From Tetragonia tetragonoides (lineage: Eukaryota > Streptophyta > Magnoliopsida > Caryophyllales > Aizoaceae), in assembly GCA_038025085.1 (NCBI GenBank), contig CM076154.1, positions 36,808,501-36,872,500 on the forward strand: a stretch of DNA of 64,000 nt. The letters run 5' to 3'. Every line of letters starts with the position of its first letter. Position 1 is the first letter of the stretch. The notes beneath the pieces were generated by a model, which saw only the letters and a program-made list of their open reading frames with translations, was not told the origin of the DNA and did not search any database. Shown one piece after another: positions 39,719 through 51,540 of the stretch. The position numbers and the translations under genes were made by a program.

Positions 39719-39831
39719 TGATAATGTAAATAATTCAGAATATGTATATTAATGCTCTACATACAAAGAGGAATATTTACATATTCTGAATTATTTACAT
39801 TATCAGACTAAATGGACACTTAATAATATCC
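39719..39831. repeat. Inverted repeat, possible very short solo LTR
   Basis: TGATAATGTAAATAATTCAG (39719 on) pairs with CTGAATTATTTACATTATCA (39787-39806) around a loop. Read on the minus strand the segment starts TGTTGGATATTATTAAGTG, as in some Copia LTRs, and the plus strand runs TG...CA. No matching target duplication was found, so a MITE is equally possible. Confidence 0.4.
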
Positions 39832-39986
39832 AACATCCCTCCAAAAATAAAAATAACGACGTCTAGCAAATGTTATAATAGTTGGTTGACCCATAAGCCC
39901 TAATCCCCATACAATAACAACTGCCTTCTAGCGGCGAATAACATTTAACTAATTTGTTGTAGTTTGTTATCTGTGAAAGCCTTTAG

Positions 39987-40121
<135 letters not shown>

Positions 40122-40434
40122 GCATGTACGATACAATGTGCAATGGGGTAAACTTGAATTGAACTGAAGTGAAATGAAATAAAGTTGAGTAAAATAGAGT
40201 ATGAGACATTATAATTGTTTATTGATCAAACATGTTAGTACTTGCTCTTGTTGCTTCTCACCCCCTCACAATATAAAAGCTTTTCATCCCCCTATCTTTC
40301 CTCATTCCATTCTTTGATTTATGGTCTTTCATTTTGAGTTTCCAGTTTTGTATAGTAATACAACCACAAATTCAAAACTAATTTTCAACCTAAAGTAGTT
40401 AATGCAATAGAAATATACGTGCAGGGCATTGTAG

Positions 40435-40853
40435 GTGCAATTACAGTGGTTCTTACCACTTGGTGTATGTCCAAAATGGGGACTTTCTTTATATCAATCT
40501 TTACACCACTCGATCTTGTAGTGGTGGAGGTTTGGGTCCCGTGATAGGACAACAACTCCATGTAGGAAGGTAATTATTATTGTTATTATTATTTGCTCTA
40601 CTTTCTATTTTTTTTTATTATTTAAATATAAATCAGTTTCGATAAATATTGAACTAATTTATTTGTGCCCATTTTCAGTTTGAAAGGGGCATGTTTCATA
40701 ATATGCGGAGTTTATCTTGTGATTTGGGGAAAAAAGAAAGATGATTCTCAAGGTGCAACTCAAGGACCGCAACCGCAACCGGAACAAGCACCTCAAGAAC
40801 TTCAAATGGTGGTCTTTCAAGGGCGGCCGGAAGCACAACGAGAATCACCTTAA
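40435..40853 (+). pseudogene. WAT1-related (EamA) transporter pseudogene W0, C-terminal exons
   Basis: Two exons remain. The first (40435-40569) encodes a segment beginning GIVGAITVVLTTWCMSKMGT that matches the penultimate WAT1 exon. Around 40531 one base is missing: the frame hits TGA after EVWVP, while the next frame resumes as LGPVIGQQLHVG. The last exon (40679-40853) gives LKGACFIICGVYLVIWGKKK plus a Gln/Pro/Glu-rich tail. WAT1 proteins are plant ten-helix transporters (tonoplast auxin export in Arabidopsis). Upstream exons are absent, the left side being occupied by an (AT)n tract and an R-block scrap. Confidence 0.8.
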
Positions 40854-41163
40854 GAACTAGGATTAGTAGTCTTTCAAGGGCCAAATCAAGAAGGACCCCC
40901 ACAAGAACCCTCTCAACGACTAGAGATGGTGATTTGGCATTCGGGGGCATTAGCTCCTAACCAAGATTCAGTTGCTGATGCTTTGTACCATTCCTTATTA
41001 GACAGCTTGGAGTTCTTTTTATTTTCTTGTTTTATCATTATCTTTTTATTTTCTTTTCACTATTTTTTGATCTTTTGTAGTTTAAGTTTTTTCTTTGTTC
41101 TTTATGCCTAGGCTAAATGACTTTCCACAACTAAAACATCTAAAATTTGTAATATTTGCTGAC

Positions 41164-41166
<3 letters not shown>

Positions 41167-41237
<71 letters not shown>
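41167..41237. repeat. (ATT)n microsatellite
   Basis: About 23 ATT units, with further short TATTT/ATT runs to 41291. Confidence 0.95.
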
Positions 41238-41239
<2 letters not shown>

Positions 41240-41339
41240 TTTTTTATATTTATATTTATATTTATTTTTATGTTTATTATTATTATTATTTGACCACATT
41301 ATCAAAAGTCAAATTCATGATTGGGTGCCACTTGATTTG

Positions 41340-41752
41340 CGATATTGAACTCATTGTGGTGGCAATATTGAACCCTTGGTTTGGGGAACCACTTTACATG
41401 AGAATGTAAATTTTTATGTGCAGTTCATATATAATGTATGTGCAATGCATGTACGATACAATGTGCAATGGGGTAAACTTGATCTCAATGTCCTAAAATC
41501 ATTTTCGTCAATGGAGTAAGCTTGATCCTAAATGTCCATGAAGTCAATTTCAACAGTTGTCAAATAAGGAATGATATAAAACACCAAGAACAGAATTTTG
41601 GTTAAGTGATTATGCCATTGAATGTCAAACCACCATTTATAGTTGTTTTTCTTCTTGACGTGGTTCTTGAAAGATCACCAACTCTAGTCCTTCTTGCGGT
41701 AATTTAGTGGATTTGGATATGTCTGGTTGGTGTTGGGGAATTACTGATGATG
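41340..41752 (+). repeat. R block, copy 1 (partial), with F-box/LRR scrap
   Basis: It starts near CATTGTGGTGGCAATATTGA and runs to GGGGAATTACTGATGATGGG, matching 42365-42780 and 47280-47670. The 3' end reads as CWGITDDG of the F-box/LRR fragment, then breaks abruptly into hAT-derived sequence. Confidence 0.75.
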
Positions 41753-41754
41753 GG

Positions 41755-41965
41755 AAAATCTCAACACTAACCCATTTATTTTGTGTCCGGTTCGTGTCGT
41801 GTTATCATGTCGTGTTAACTTTTGCCGGCTCTAGCTGCTAGCTAGAGAACACTTAAGTTAATCGTGTCGAAAATCTCAACACTAACCCTTTATTTTGTGT
41901 CTGGTTCGTGTCGTGTTATCGTGTCGTGCCAACTTTTACCGGCTCTAGCTGCTAGCTAGAGAACA
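41755..41965 (+). repeat. Tandemly duplicated end of the CGTGTCGTGT hAT element
   Basis: Two direct copies of about 110 bp, each running from AAAATCTCAACACTAACCC to GCTAGCTAGAGAACACT. They correspond to the right end of the complete element at 46321-46860. Confidence 0.65.
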
Positions 41966-42364
41966 CTACTACAGCAAAATAAAAACAAAATAAAATAAAA
42001 TAGGGAAGAACGTTAAGGAGGAGGGAGTTATTCCAGATGGATGGATGTATGTTTCTGATTTATATGATGCTATGTTCTTATCTAAGAAAAAAAGGTTCTG
42101 ATTTATATATGAATGAAAAGCAGCTCGACGCCAAAGGAAACAAGAACCGGAAAAATGAATAGAAAAATAAATAAGAATGAATACATTGATGAAACATGAA
42201 ACGTAAGGATTGAATTAAGCAGATATTGTTTAGACCCTGAGAAATCGACATTTTTACTTTCTCCATTCACCAACAAACTATTTTGGGGCTATTCACACTT
42301 CCACACAACAATATAGAAGGGAAAAAGAACTGTTACAAGATTGATGAAATATTCTACATAGCAA
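41966..42364 (+). repeat. Duplicated WAT1 5'-flank block, copy A1
   Basis: Nearly identical to about 46870-47280 and, in inverted and shortened form, to 60455-60660 (shared words such as ATGGATGTATGTTTCTGATT and GATGCTATGTTCTTATCTAA). In the other two copies the block adjoins a WAT1 first exon; here that exon is gone. Confidence 0.75.
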
Positions 42365-42684
42365 GCCATTGTGGTGGCAATATTGAATCATTGGTTTGGG
42401 GAACCACTTTACATGAGAATGTAAATTTTTATGCGCAGTTCATATAAAATGTATGTGCAATGTATATGCAATACATGTACGATACAATGTAATGGGGTAA
42501 ACTTGATCTCAATGTCCTAAAATCATTTCCGTCAATGGAGTAAGCTCGATCCTAAATGTCCATGAAGTCAATTTCAACAGTTGTTAAATAAGGAATGATA
42601 TAAAACACCAAGAACAAAATTTTGGTTAAGTGATTATGCCATTGAATGTCAAACCACCATTTATAGTTGTTTTTCTTCTTGACG

Positions 42685-43178
<494 letters not shown>

Positions 43179-43585
43179 GGTTTTGCTAACCATTACCCTT
43201 AGGGCAAAGGATAAGCAGCATTTACTCTTGCACCTTAAATAGACAAGGACAAATAATTGATTGAGACCAGCCACTTTAGTAATATTATAGCCTATAGGAC
43301 CATATTGACTATTGTATGTGGATAGGGAAATTATTATTTAATAAGCGCAAGATGCATGTTTGCATAAGAAGATTAAGAACAAAATCTTTATATATAAATA
43401 GATTATTTTCCCCATTTGAGCTTCTGTAGGATTTTAACATTTAGATGATATGATGTGTAGTTATTACTTTTATACGGAGCAATATTATTAAATTTATTAT
43501 AGTCTCAGGAGACTACCCTTTTGCCTTCTGATAAGCCTAAGATAAATGATTATCTAAATCTAAATGACAATATAGGAATTCTGGA

Positions 43586-43679
<94 letters not shown>
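43586..43679. repeat. (TAA)n microsatellite
   Basis: About 31 units immediately downstream of the last recognisable exon of WAT1 copy W1. Confidence 0.97.
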
Positions 43680-43985
43680 GTCTCACTAAAAGTTAAAAAA
43701 ATAGCTGTCTTACAAAGGTTTTTGGGTAAAACATAATGATATAATAATATTGTAGATAAATTTCTAGAAGTTTACCGTGCTGCATATCATGACTCCTCGC
43801 AAGGTGATTAATTCCAACCTCCAATGATAAGCAACTCTGTCAATCAATCCCGCATATGCGGTTGATTGTGCTGCTCCCATCGCCGCGATAAGTGTTGTAG
43901 CTTGCAATTGGTTAGGAAACCTCTTGAGCACTTTGTCCTATTAACATATGTGCATAAAACATTCAATCACGCGATGTACAAATTT

Positions 43986-45146
43986 GGAATGTTTGTGCCG
44001 AACTATCTTGTTTCGACTGTCATTTGTGACTTACTACCTTAAAAGTTTTTTTTTTGTGGGGAACTACCTTAGAAAGCCAAAAAGCTTGTTGACCACTACC
44101 CTTGACCATATTTTCGGGTATATTTTTCTGAAAATCCGAAAATACCCTCACGTGAGGCGCACGTCGTCGGAATATACGGCGAAACCGAAGCTTCCCACCT
44201 CTGTTTCCTCTCTCTTCATGCCCTTCAACATCGCGGCCAAGAAGGCGCCGGCATTGTCTCAGTTGACAAAGACGGCGTCTTTCAATCGATCACGGGCCTC
44301 AGCCTCGTCTCTGATGTCTTCCACAAAGGGAAACTTGATCAATTGAAGGGGAATTCTGCTATTGGTCATGTTCGTTATTCAACATCAGGGTCATCTTCAA
44401 GCATCAAAGATGTTCAGCCTTTTGTATCTAGTAATGAATTGGGTCATATTGCAGTTGCCCACAATGGGAATTTTGTCAATTACCAAACTTTGAGATCAAT
44501 GCTTGAAAAAAAGGGATCAATTTTTAGTACTAGCTCTGATACAGAGGTTGTCCTGCATCTTATTAGAAAATCAAAAGTAAGTCCACTATTTTTGAGGATT
44601 ATTGAGGCTTGTGAAAGCCTAAAAGGAGCATACTGAATGGTGTTCTTAACTGAGGGAAAATTAGTCGCCATTAGAGACCCTTTCGGGTTTCGGCCATTGG
44701 TAATGGGAAGGAGAAGAAATGGAGCAGTTGTGTTTGCTTCAGAGACATGTGCATTGGATCTCGTTTATGCGAAGTTTGAAAGAGAAGTTTTGCCTGGAGA
44801 GGTGTTGATTGTGGATGAAAATGGTGTTATGTCAATTTTGCAAAAGAGAAGAATGAGAGAGAACTTGAGGAGATCCTTCAATGGAGATCCTTCAATCCTT
44901 CAATGGAGGACGTGCTGTGGGGGGAAGAAAGGGAACTGAATAAAAGGGAGGGGTCATTTAAATGCTCACGTGCGCCTCACGTGAGGGTATTTTCGGGTTT
45001 TCAGAAAAATATACCCGAAAATATGGTCAAGGGTAGTGGTCAACAAGCTTTTTGGCTTTCTAAGGTAGTTCCCCACAAAAAAAAAACTTTTAAGGTAGTA
45101 AGTCACAAATGACAGTCGAAACAAGATAGTTCGGCACAAAAACTCC
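43986..45146. mobile_element. Pack-MULE carrying an amidophosphoribosyltransferase fragment
   Basis: Terminal inverted repeats of 179 bp (43986-44164 and 44968-45146) differ at only three positions by eye. The 9-bp target duplication TACAAATTT is perfect (43977-43985 and 45147-45155). Long inverted repeats, a 9-bp duplication and a captured host gene piece define a Pack-MULE (Mutator superfamily). No transposase is encoded. Paralogous copy W2 has the same intron sequence without the insertion (TACAAATTT once, 58573-58581), confirming the boundaries. Confidence 0.95.
44163..44939 (+). pseudogene. Captured amidophosphoribosyltransferase (GPAT) fragment
   Basis: Encodes part of the first enzyme of purine synthesis. 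The frame reads VVGIYGETEASHLC, LHALQHRGQEGAGIVSVDKD, AIGHVRYSTSGSSSSIKDVQ, VAHNGNFVNYQTL, SSDTEVVLHLI and DPFGFRPLVMGRRRNGAVVF, i.e. the glutaminase half. The capture starts one residue after the catalytic Cys-Gly, which is replaced by Ala-His from the inverted repeat, so glutamine hydrolysis is impossible. A TGA at 44634-44636 replaces a codon inside the conserved GAY-x-MVF stretch. After NGVMSI (about 44838) homology ends in unrelated filler with CCTTCAATGGA repeats. The phosphoribosyltransferase half is absent. Confidence 0.92.
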
Positions 45147-45858
45147 TACAAATTTAAACATTTTCATGGTTTCTATTTCTTATAGAACATGCATGCATGT
45201 AATTTGATAGAGAAATGTATGTAATGTCATTTTATTACCTGTATGATAAAGGAAACAGTATTTGATAGCACGCTGGCCAATGCTAAGAAAATACCCAAAA
45301 TCTCACTGTGTTTGAAGGGCTGCTTAAAGTGCCCAATGGGAAACTGCATCGTGTAGTTATGAATTTGCCAATTAGGTGGCCATATATTTATGACCTTTCT
45401 TTTGCAATAGCTAACGAGCAACACTCCGGCAAGCCGCAACCACAATCAAGGTGCCTCCCATCTTCGTTCTTCGAGTCCACTTGTTAATTTCCAACTTTTC
45501 TCGCCTTGATTTGAATAAACAATATACTTTATCAATAATTGATTGATGTTCTCTTTGAAACCCAATTGGGAGAACAACTGAACAAGTATTGATTTGAATA
45601 AAATTTAACCATGTACAAAACATGAGTATTATAGGTATAATGAAGCCGATGGCCGGAATGACCTTGGATATTGCCGCTGTAGTGGCCGTAGATGTCAGCT
45701 TCAAGTTAGCCACATACAGGTTCAAATTGAGTGAACACCTATTAATTATTTACAAAAAGTAAAAAAAGCATAAGAAAAATGATCAAGGTTGGTTATTCAT
45801 TCAGAACATGAGATTCATATACATGCATGCTACATGTTTCAATAAGCTACGGGAAAAA

Positions 45859-45881
45859 CATAATAATAATAATAATAATAT
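45859..45881. repeat. Short (TAA)n, orthologous position to the 59.85-kb tract
   Basis: About seven units in W1 intron 1. In W2 the same position holds about 33 units. Confidence 0.85.
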
Positions 45882-46320
45882 TAAATAAATAAATACCCGA
45901 AAAGTCCACCAAGAAAGGCCAAAAGAAGAATTCGCTAGGTCAACTTCATCTGTTAGCTCTCCCGTGCTTTTATTTTATCTATTACCCTACAATTAATAAG
46001 TAATCAAAATAAAATGAGATGATGATTTTTCGATTAGAAATTATTATTAGCTAATGGAGTATTATTAGACGGAAATAATTTGTTACTTTTTAACTATAAA
46101 TGTGATAAATGAACAGAACAAGAGTAGACAAATCGCAAATAGCAAGCGATACACAATTAGTATCAACAAGTTTGCTCTTCATTGTGCAATGTACTTGTAA
46201 CTTAGGGTCACAAGACCAGAGATGACTTGTATGAACAACACCATAACGCATGCGATTATGGTGACTGCTTGTCCTCTATTCATCACCATTCTTGTTGATG
46301 TGTGCGTGCTAGCCTGCTAG

Positions 46321-46860
46321 TAGAGCTAGTAAATAGGTCGTGTCGTGTCATGTTCGTGTCAAAGATAATCGTTAAATCTCCCAACACTAACCTGACCCAT
46401 TTATTAATCGTGTCGGAATCCTTCAACACTAACCCAACCCGCTTGATAATCGTATTATTCGTGTTGACCCGCTTGACTTTTTTAATGTGATTTCTTTTAA
46501 GAAAATTTAAAAATATAACATAAAAAACTAACAAAACATAGTAATGAAATTTTGAAACATCATTTTTAAGCTTCCATTGGTGTCTTACTCAATTGAACTA
46601 ATGAATATCATGGATTTAAACTTTATTTTTTGTTATTATCATTAGTTAAGTGACTTTTCTCTCGACATGTTTGAATAATCGTGTCAGAGCGTGTCAACTT
46701 CGTGTTGAAAATCTCAACACTAACCCAAGCCATTTACCTAAACGGGTTACTCGTGTCGACCCGCTTAAGTTAATCGTGTCGAAAATCTCAACACTAACCC
46801 ATTTATTTTGTGTCCAGTTCGTGTCGTGTTATCGTGTCGTGTCAACTTTTGCCGGCTCTA
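46321..46860. mobile_element. hAT-like element splitting the W1 5' flank
   Basis: Ends TAGAGCTAGTAAATAGG and (complement) TAGAGCCGGCAAAAGTT; flanks CCTGCTAG (46313-46320) and GCTGCTAG (46861-46868), an 8-bp duplication with one mismatch. The interior repeats CGTGTCGTGTC and AACACTAACCC words. The uninterrupted flank is seen inverted at about 60640-60660. Confidence 0.75.
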
Positions 46861-46868
46861 GCTGCTAG

Positions 46869-47279
46869 CTAGAGAGCACTACTACAGCAAAATAAAAACA
46901 AAAAAAAAAAATTAGGGAAGAACGTTAAGGAGGAGGGAGTTATTCCAGATGGATGGATGTATGTTTCTGATTTATATGATGCTATGTTCTTATCTAAGAA
47001 AAAAAGGTTCTGATTTATATATGAATGAAAAGCAGCTCGACGCCAAAGGAAACAAGAAACGGAAAAATGAATAGAAAAATAAACAAGAATGAATACATTG
47101 ATGAAACATGAAACGTAAGGATTGAATTGAGCAGATATTGTTTAGACCCTGAGAAACCGACATTTTTACTTTCTCCATTCACCAACAAACTATTTTGGGG
47201 CTATTCACACTTCCACACAACAATATAGAAGGGAAAAAGAACTGTTACGAGATTGATGAAATTTTCTACATAGCAAGCC
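46869..47279 (+). repeat. Duplicated WAT1 5'-flank block, copy A2
   Basis: Close match to 41966-42364. It would be the promoter side of W1 before the hAT insertion. Confidence 0.8.
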
Positions 47280-47947
47280 ATTGTGGTGGCAATATTGAAT
47301 CATTGGTTTGGGGAACCACTTTACATGAGAATGTAAATTTTTATGTGCAATGTATGTGCAATACATGTACGATACAATGTGTAATGGAGTAAACTTGATC
47401 TCAATGTCCTAAAATCATTTTCGTCAATGGAGTAAGCTCGATCCTAAATGTCCATGAAGTCAATTTCAACAGTTGTCAAATAAGGAATGATATAAAACAC
47501 CAAGAACAGAATTTTGGTTAAGTGGTTATGCCATTGGATGTCAAACCACCATTTAAAGTTGTTTTTCTTCTTGACGTGGCTCTTGAAAGATCACCAACTC
47601 TAGTCCTTCTTGCGGTAATTTAGAGGATTTGGATATGTCTAGTCGGTGTTGGGGAATTACTGATGATGGGATTGATTTGCTTGCTTAGTCTTAATAACTT
47701 GAGGAAGATTAATTTGTCTCAAAATTAATTGCTTCATTTCAGACAAGTCTCTTGTTTCTCTGTCGGAGAAATGCTTGAATTTGGAGGAGCTTGTGCTGGA
47801 AAGTTGCTCCTTAGTGACTGAAAATGGAGTCAGTTTTGCTTTGCGTTCTTGTAGCAATTTGAGATCACTAGTGCTGATGTCAATGGTTTTGGCTGTTCAG
47901 GAGATGAGTGGATTGCTTTCTTGTGCTAGGAACTTGTCCGTGCTCGA
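47280..47947 (+). pseudogene. R block plus F-box/LRR gene fragment, copy 2
   Basis: A direct counterpart of 42365-43055. The LRR part reads CWGITDDGIDLL, NLEELVLESCSLVTENGVSF, then ALRSCSNLRSLVLMSM and LSCARNLSVLDD. Frames are broken upstream of 47775 and the sequence stops at the (ATT)n tract. It has the same limits as copy 1, so the two arose by segmental duplication. Confidence 0.7.
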
Positions 47948-47949
47948 TG

Positions 47950-48048
<99 letters not shown>
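47950..48048. repeat. (ATT)n microsatellite
   Basis: About 33 units bridging the F-box/LRR fragment and satellite array 2. Confidence 0.97.
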
Positions 48049-48049
48049 T

Positions 48050-51000
48050 TCCGATGCTCCTGGAAGCCCAAAAAACGTGGATTATAGCCTTCGGTGTCGG
48101 CTTCCCGGGACCCGTGTGTCATTTTTGCCCAAATTTCTCTGGGAGGTCTATCGTGACCCAAGAGGACCTTCGGTGTCCCGGAAGGGGCATCCAGATCCCC
48201 GAACATCGATAACACACATGCCTCTGGTATTCCGGCTCTAACACCAGTGTCTCATAAAAACGCTCTTCCAAGCCTATTAGGGACAGGATAAGCGAGCCCG
48301 AGAGCCTCTCATGTCCCCGGGGGGTGTTCAATAAAATGTAATGCAAAAATATCCACCTTCGTTCAGGGGCATCCCTGAAACTCAAAAAACGTGGATTATA
48401 GCCTTCGTTTTCGACTTCCCAGGACTCGCGTGTCATTTTTGCCCAAATTTCTCTGGGGGGTCTATTGTCACCCTAGAGCACCCTCGGTTCCCCGGGAGGG
48501 ACATCCACTTCCCCGAACCTCGATAACACCTGTGCCTATGGTGTTTTGGTTCTTCCATTAGTATCCATTAACACGCCCTTCCACGCCTATCAAGGACCGA
48601 ATAAGCAAGCCCAAGGGCCTCCCATGTCCCCTAGGGGTGTTCCATGCCATGTGGTGCAAAAATATCCACCTTCATTTTGGGTTCTTCTGGAAACCCAAAA
48701 AAGTGGATTACAGCCTTTGTTTTCTGCTTCCCGGGGTCCGGTTGTCATTTTTGCCCAAATTCAACCCAGGGGTCTATCATGACCCTAGTGGACCCTCGGG
48801 GCCCGAGAGGGTTATCCGGATCCCCGAATTTTGATGTCACCCATGCCTTTGTTGTTTCGACTTTTACACTAGTGTCCCATAGAATGCCCTTCGAAGCCTA
48901 TCAGCGACCAAAAAAGCGAGCCCGTGGACCTCCAATGTCCAATAGGAAGGTTCCGTACATGTGGTGCGAAAATATCCATCTTTGTTGCGAGGCCTCATGG
49001 AAGCCCAAAATACGTGGATGCTTCATGGGGCACGTGTTCCATTTTTGCACAAGTTTCTCCAGGGGGTCTATCATGACCATAGAGGATCCTCGGTGCCCCT
49101 GGAGGGTTATTCGGATCCTTGAACTTCAATATAACCCATGCCTTTGGTGTTCCGTCTCTTTCGCCAATGTCTCGTAAAACATCATTCCAAGCTTATCAGG
49201 GACCGGATAAGCGAGCCCGATTGCCTCCCATGCCCCCTAGAGTTGTTCCATGCGATGTAGTGCAAATCAATCCACCTTCGTTTCGGGGCTTCCCGAAAGC
49301 CAAAAAAAGTGGATTACAGCCTTCGTTTTTTGCTACGAATCCCCGAACTTCGATAACACCCATACCTTTGGTATTCCGGCTCTTACATCAATGACCCGTA
49401 AAACGTCCTTGCAAACATATAAGGACTGGATAAGAGAGCCCGAGTGCCTCCCATGTCCCAGAGGTGTGTTATATGCAATGTGATTCGAAAATACCCACTT
49501 TCGTTTTGGGGCATCCCGGAAACTCAAAAAACGTGGATTATAGCCTTCATTTTCGGTTACCGGGGCCGGGGTATCATTTTTGCCCAAATTTCTCGCGGGG
49601 GTCTATCATGACGCTAGAGCAGCCTCGGTGCTCAGGGAGGGACATCCGGATTCCCGAACCTCGATAACACCCATGCCTTTGGTGTTTTGGTTCTTCCATT
49701 AGTGTCTCGTAAAACGCCCTTCCAAGCCTATCAAGGAAAGGATAAGCAACCCCGAGAGCCTTCCATGTCTCCTAGGGGTGTTTCGTGCGATGTGGTGCAA
49801 AAATATCCACCTTCATTTTGCGGCCTCCTGGAAGCCCAAAAAACGTGGATTATAGCCTTTGTTTTCAGCTTTCCTGGGCCCGGGTGTCATTTTTGCCCAG
49901 ATTTCTCCGAGGGGTCTATCATGACCCTAGAGCACCCTCTGGGCCCCAAGAGGGTTATCCAGATCCCCGAATTTCGATATCATCCATGCCTTTTGTGCTT
50001 CGGCTCTAACACTAGTGTCCCGTAAAACGCCCTTTCAAGCCTATTAGAGACCCGATAAGCGAGCCCGTGTACCTTCCATATCCCTTAGGGGTATTCCGTG
50101 TGATTTGGTGCAAAAATATCCACCTTCGTGTCGGGGTCTCCCGGAAGCCTAAAAAACGTGGATGCTTCATGGGGCACGCGTGCCATTTTTGCCCAAATTT
50201 TTCGGCAGATCTATCATGACCATAAAGGATCCTCGGTGCCCCTGGAGGGTTATCCAGATCCCTGAGCTTCAATATAATCCATGCCTTTAGTGTTCCGTCT
50301 CTTACACCATTGTCTCTGAAACGCCCTTCCAAGCCTATCAGGGACCGGATAAGCGAGCCCGAGCGCCTCTCATGTCCCCGAGGGGTGTTCCATGCGATGT
50401 GGTGCGAAAATATCCACTTTCGTTTCGGAGCTTCCTGGAAGGCAAAAAACGTGGATTATAGCCTTCGTTTTCGGCTCCGGATCCCCGAATTTCGATAACA
50501 CCCATGACTTTGGTATTTCGGCTCTTACATCAGTGTCCCGTAAAACACACTTTCACTCCTATCAGGGATTGGATAAGTGAGTCCAAGGGTCTCTCATGTC
50601 CCGAGGTGTGTTCTACGCAATGTGATGCGAAAATATCCACCTTCGTTCCGGGGCATCCCAGAAACTAAAAGAATGTGGATGCTAGCCTTCGTTTTTGGCT
50701 ACACGGGACTCGAGTATCATTTTTGCCCAAATTTATCCTGAGGGTCTACCGTGACCCTAGAGGACCATCGGTGCTTTGGGAGGGACATCCGGATTTCCCG
50801 AACCTCGATAACACCCATGCCTTTCGTGTTTTGGTTCTTACATTAGTGTCCCGTAAAACGCCCTTCCAAGCCTATCAAAGGCCGGATAAGTAAGACCGAG
50901 AGCCTCCCATGTCCCCTAGGGATGTTCCGTGCGATGTGGTGCAAAAATATCAACCTTCATTTCGGGGCCTCCCGAAAGCCCAAAAAACATGGATTATAGC

Positions 51001-51535
51001 CTTCGTTTTCAGCTTCCCAGACCCGAGAGGGACATCCGAATTCCCGAAATTCGATAACATCCATGCCTTTGGTATTCAGGCTCTTACACTAGTGTCCCGT
51101 AAAACGCCTTTCCATGCCTATCAGGGACCGGATAAGCGAGCCCGAGGGCCTCCCATGTCCCCGAGGGGAGTTCTATGCGATGTGGTGCAAAAATATCCAT
51201 CTTTGTTCTGGGGCCTCCCAAAAGCCCTAAAAACGTGGATTATAGCCTACGTTTTTGGCTTTCACAGGTCCGAGTGTCATTTTTGCCCAAACTTCTCCGC
51301 CGTGTCTATCATGACCCTTGGTGCCCCGGGAGGACATCCAAATCTTTAACTTCGATATCACTTATGCCTTTGGTGTTCCAACTCTTACACCAATGTCCCG
51401 TAAAACGCCCTTCCAAACCTCTAATGGCTCGGATAAGCGACCTCGAGAGCCTCCCATATCCATTGGGCGTGTTCTGGAGCCTTCGTTTTCGGCTTCCGCG
51501 GGCACGGGTGTCATTTTTGCCCAAACTTTTAAATG
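48050..51535 (-). repeat. 312-bp satellite array 2 (inverted relative to array 1)
   Basis: About eleven to twelve units. TCATTTTTGCCCAAA or a close variant recurs at about 48119, 48432, 48746, 49040, 49572, 49886, 50192, 50717, 51277 and 51511, with spacing mostly 306-314 bp. Larger gaps come from units that lack this landmark through an internal deletion (near 49335, 50478 and 51020). Unit sequence is the complement of array 1. Reading frames up to 177 codons occur but differ between units and have no recognisable domain. Confidence 0.92.
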
Positions 51536-51540
51536 TCTGA

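Larger units (their letters stand above)
43776..46289 (-). pseudogene. WAT1-related transporter pseudogene W1 (hosts a Pack-MULE)
   Basis: Recognisable exons on the minus strand: 46289 to about 46110 (MVMNRGQAVTIIACVMVLFI, then YKYIAQ followed by TGA where the relative at 60.68 kb has CGA); 45738 to about 45628 (NLYVANLKLTSTATTAAISK); about 45505 to 45240 (EINKWTRRTKMGGTLIVVAA, then LAGVLLVSYCKRKVINIW in another frame, a frameshift near 45425); and 43937-43776 (KVLKRFPNQLQATTLIAAMG). The two C-terminal exons are missing. The family is the ten-helix EamA/WAT1 transporters. A nonsense codon, a frameshift and a lost 3' end make it a pseudogene. The Pack-MULE sits in the intron between the last two exons listed. 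Confidence 0.85.

Noticed and set aside
43948..44346. 132-codon frame overlapping the left Pack-MULE repeat
   Set aside because: It is in a different frame from the amidophosphoribosyltransferase homology and spans the transposon border.
48644..49177. Reading frame of 177 codons inside satellite array 2, and similar frames in array 1
   Set aside because: Frames fall in different phases in different units, are interrupted in most, and show no recognisable domain; because 312 is divisible by three, some frames stay open over unit borders by chance.
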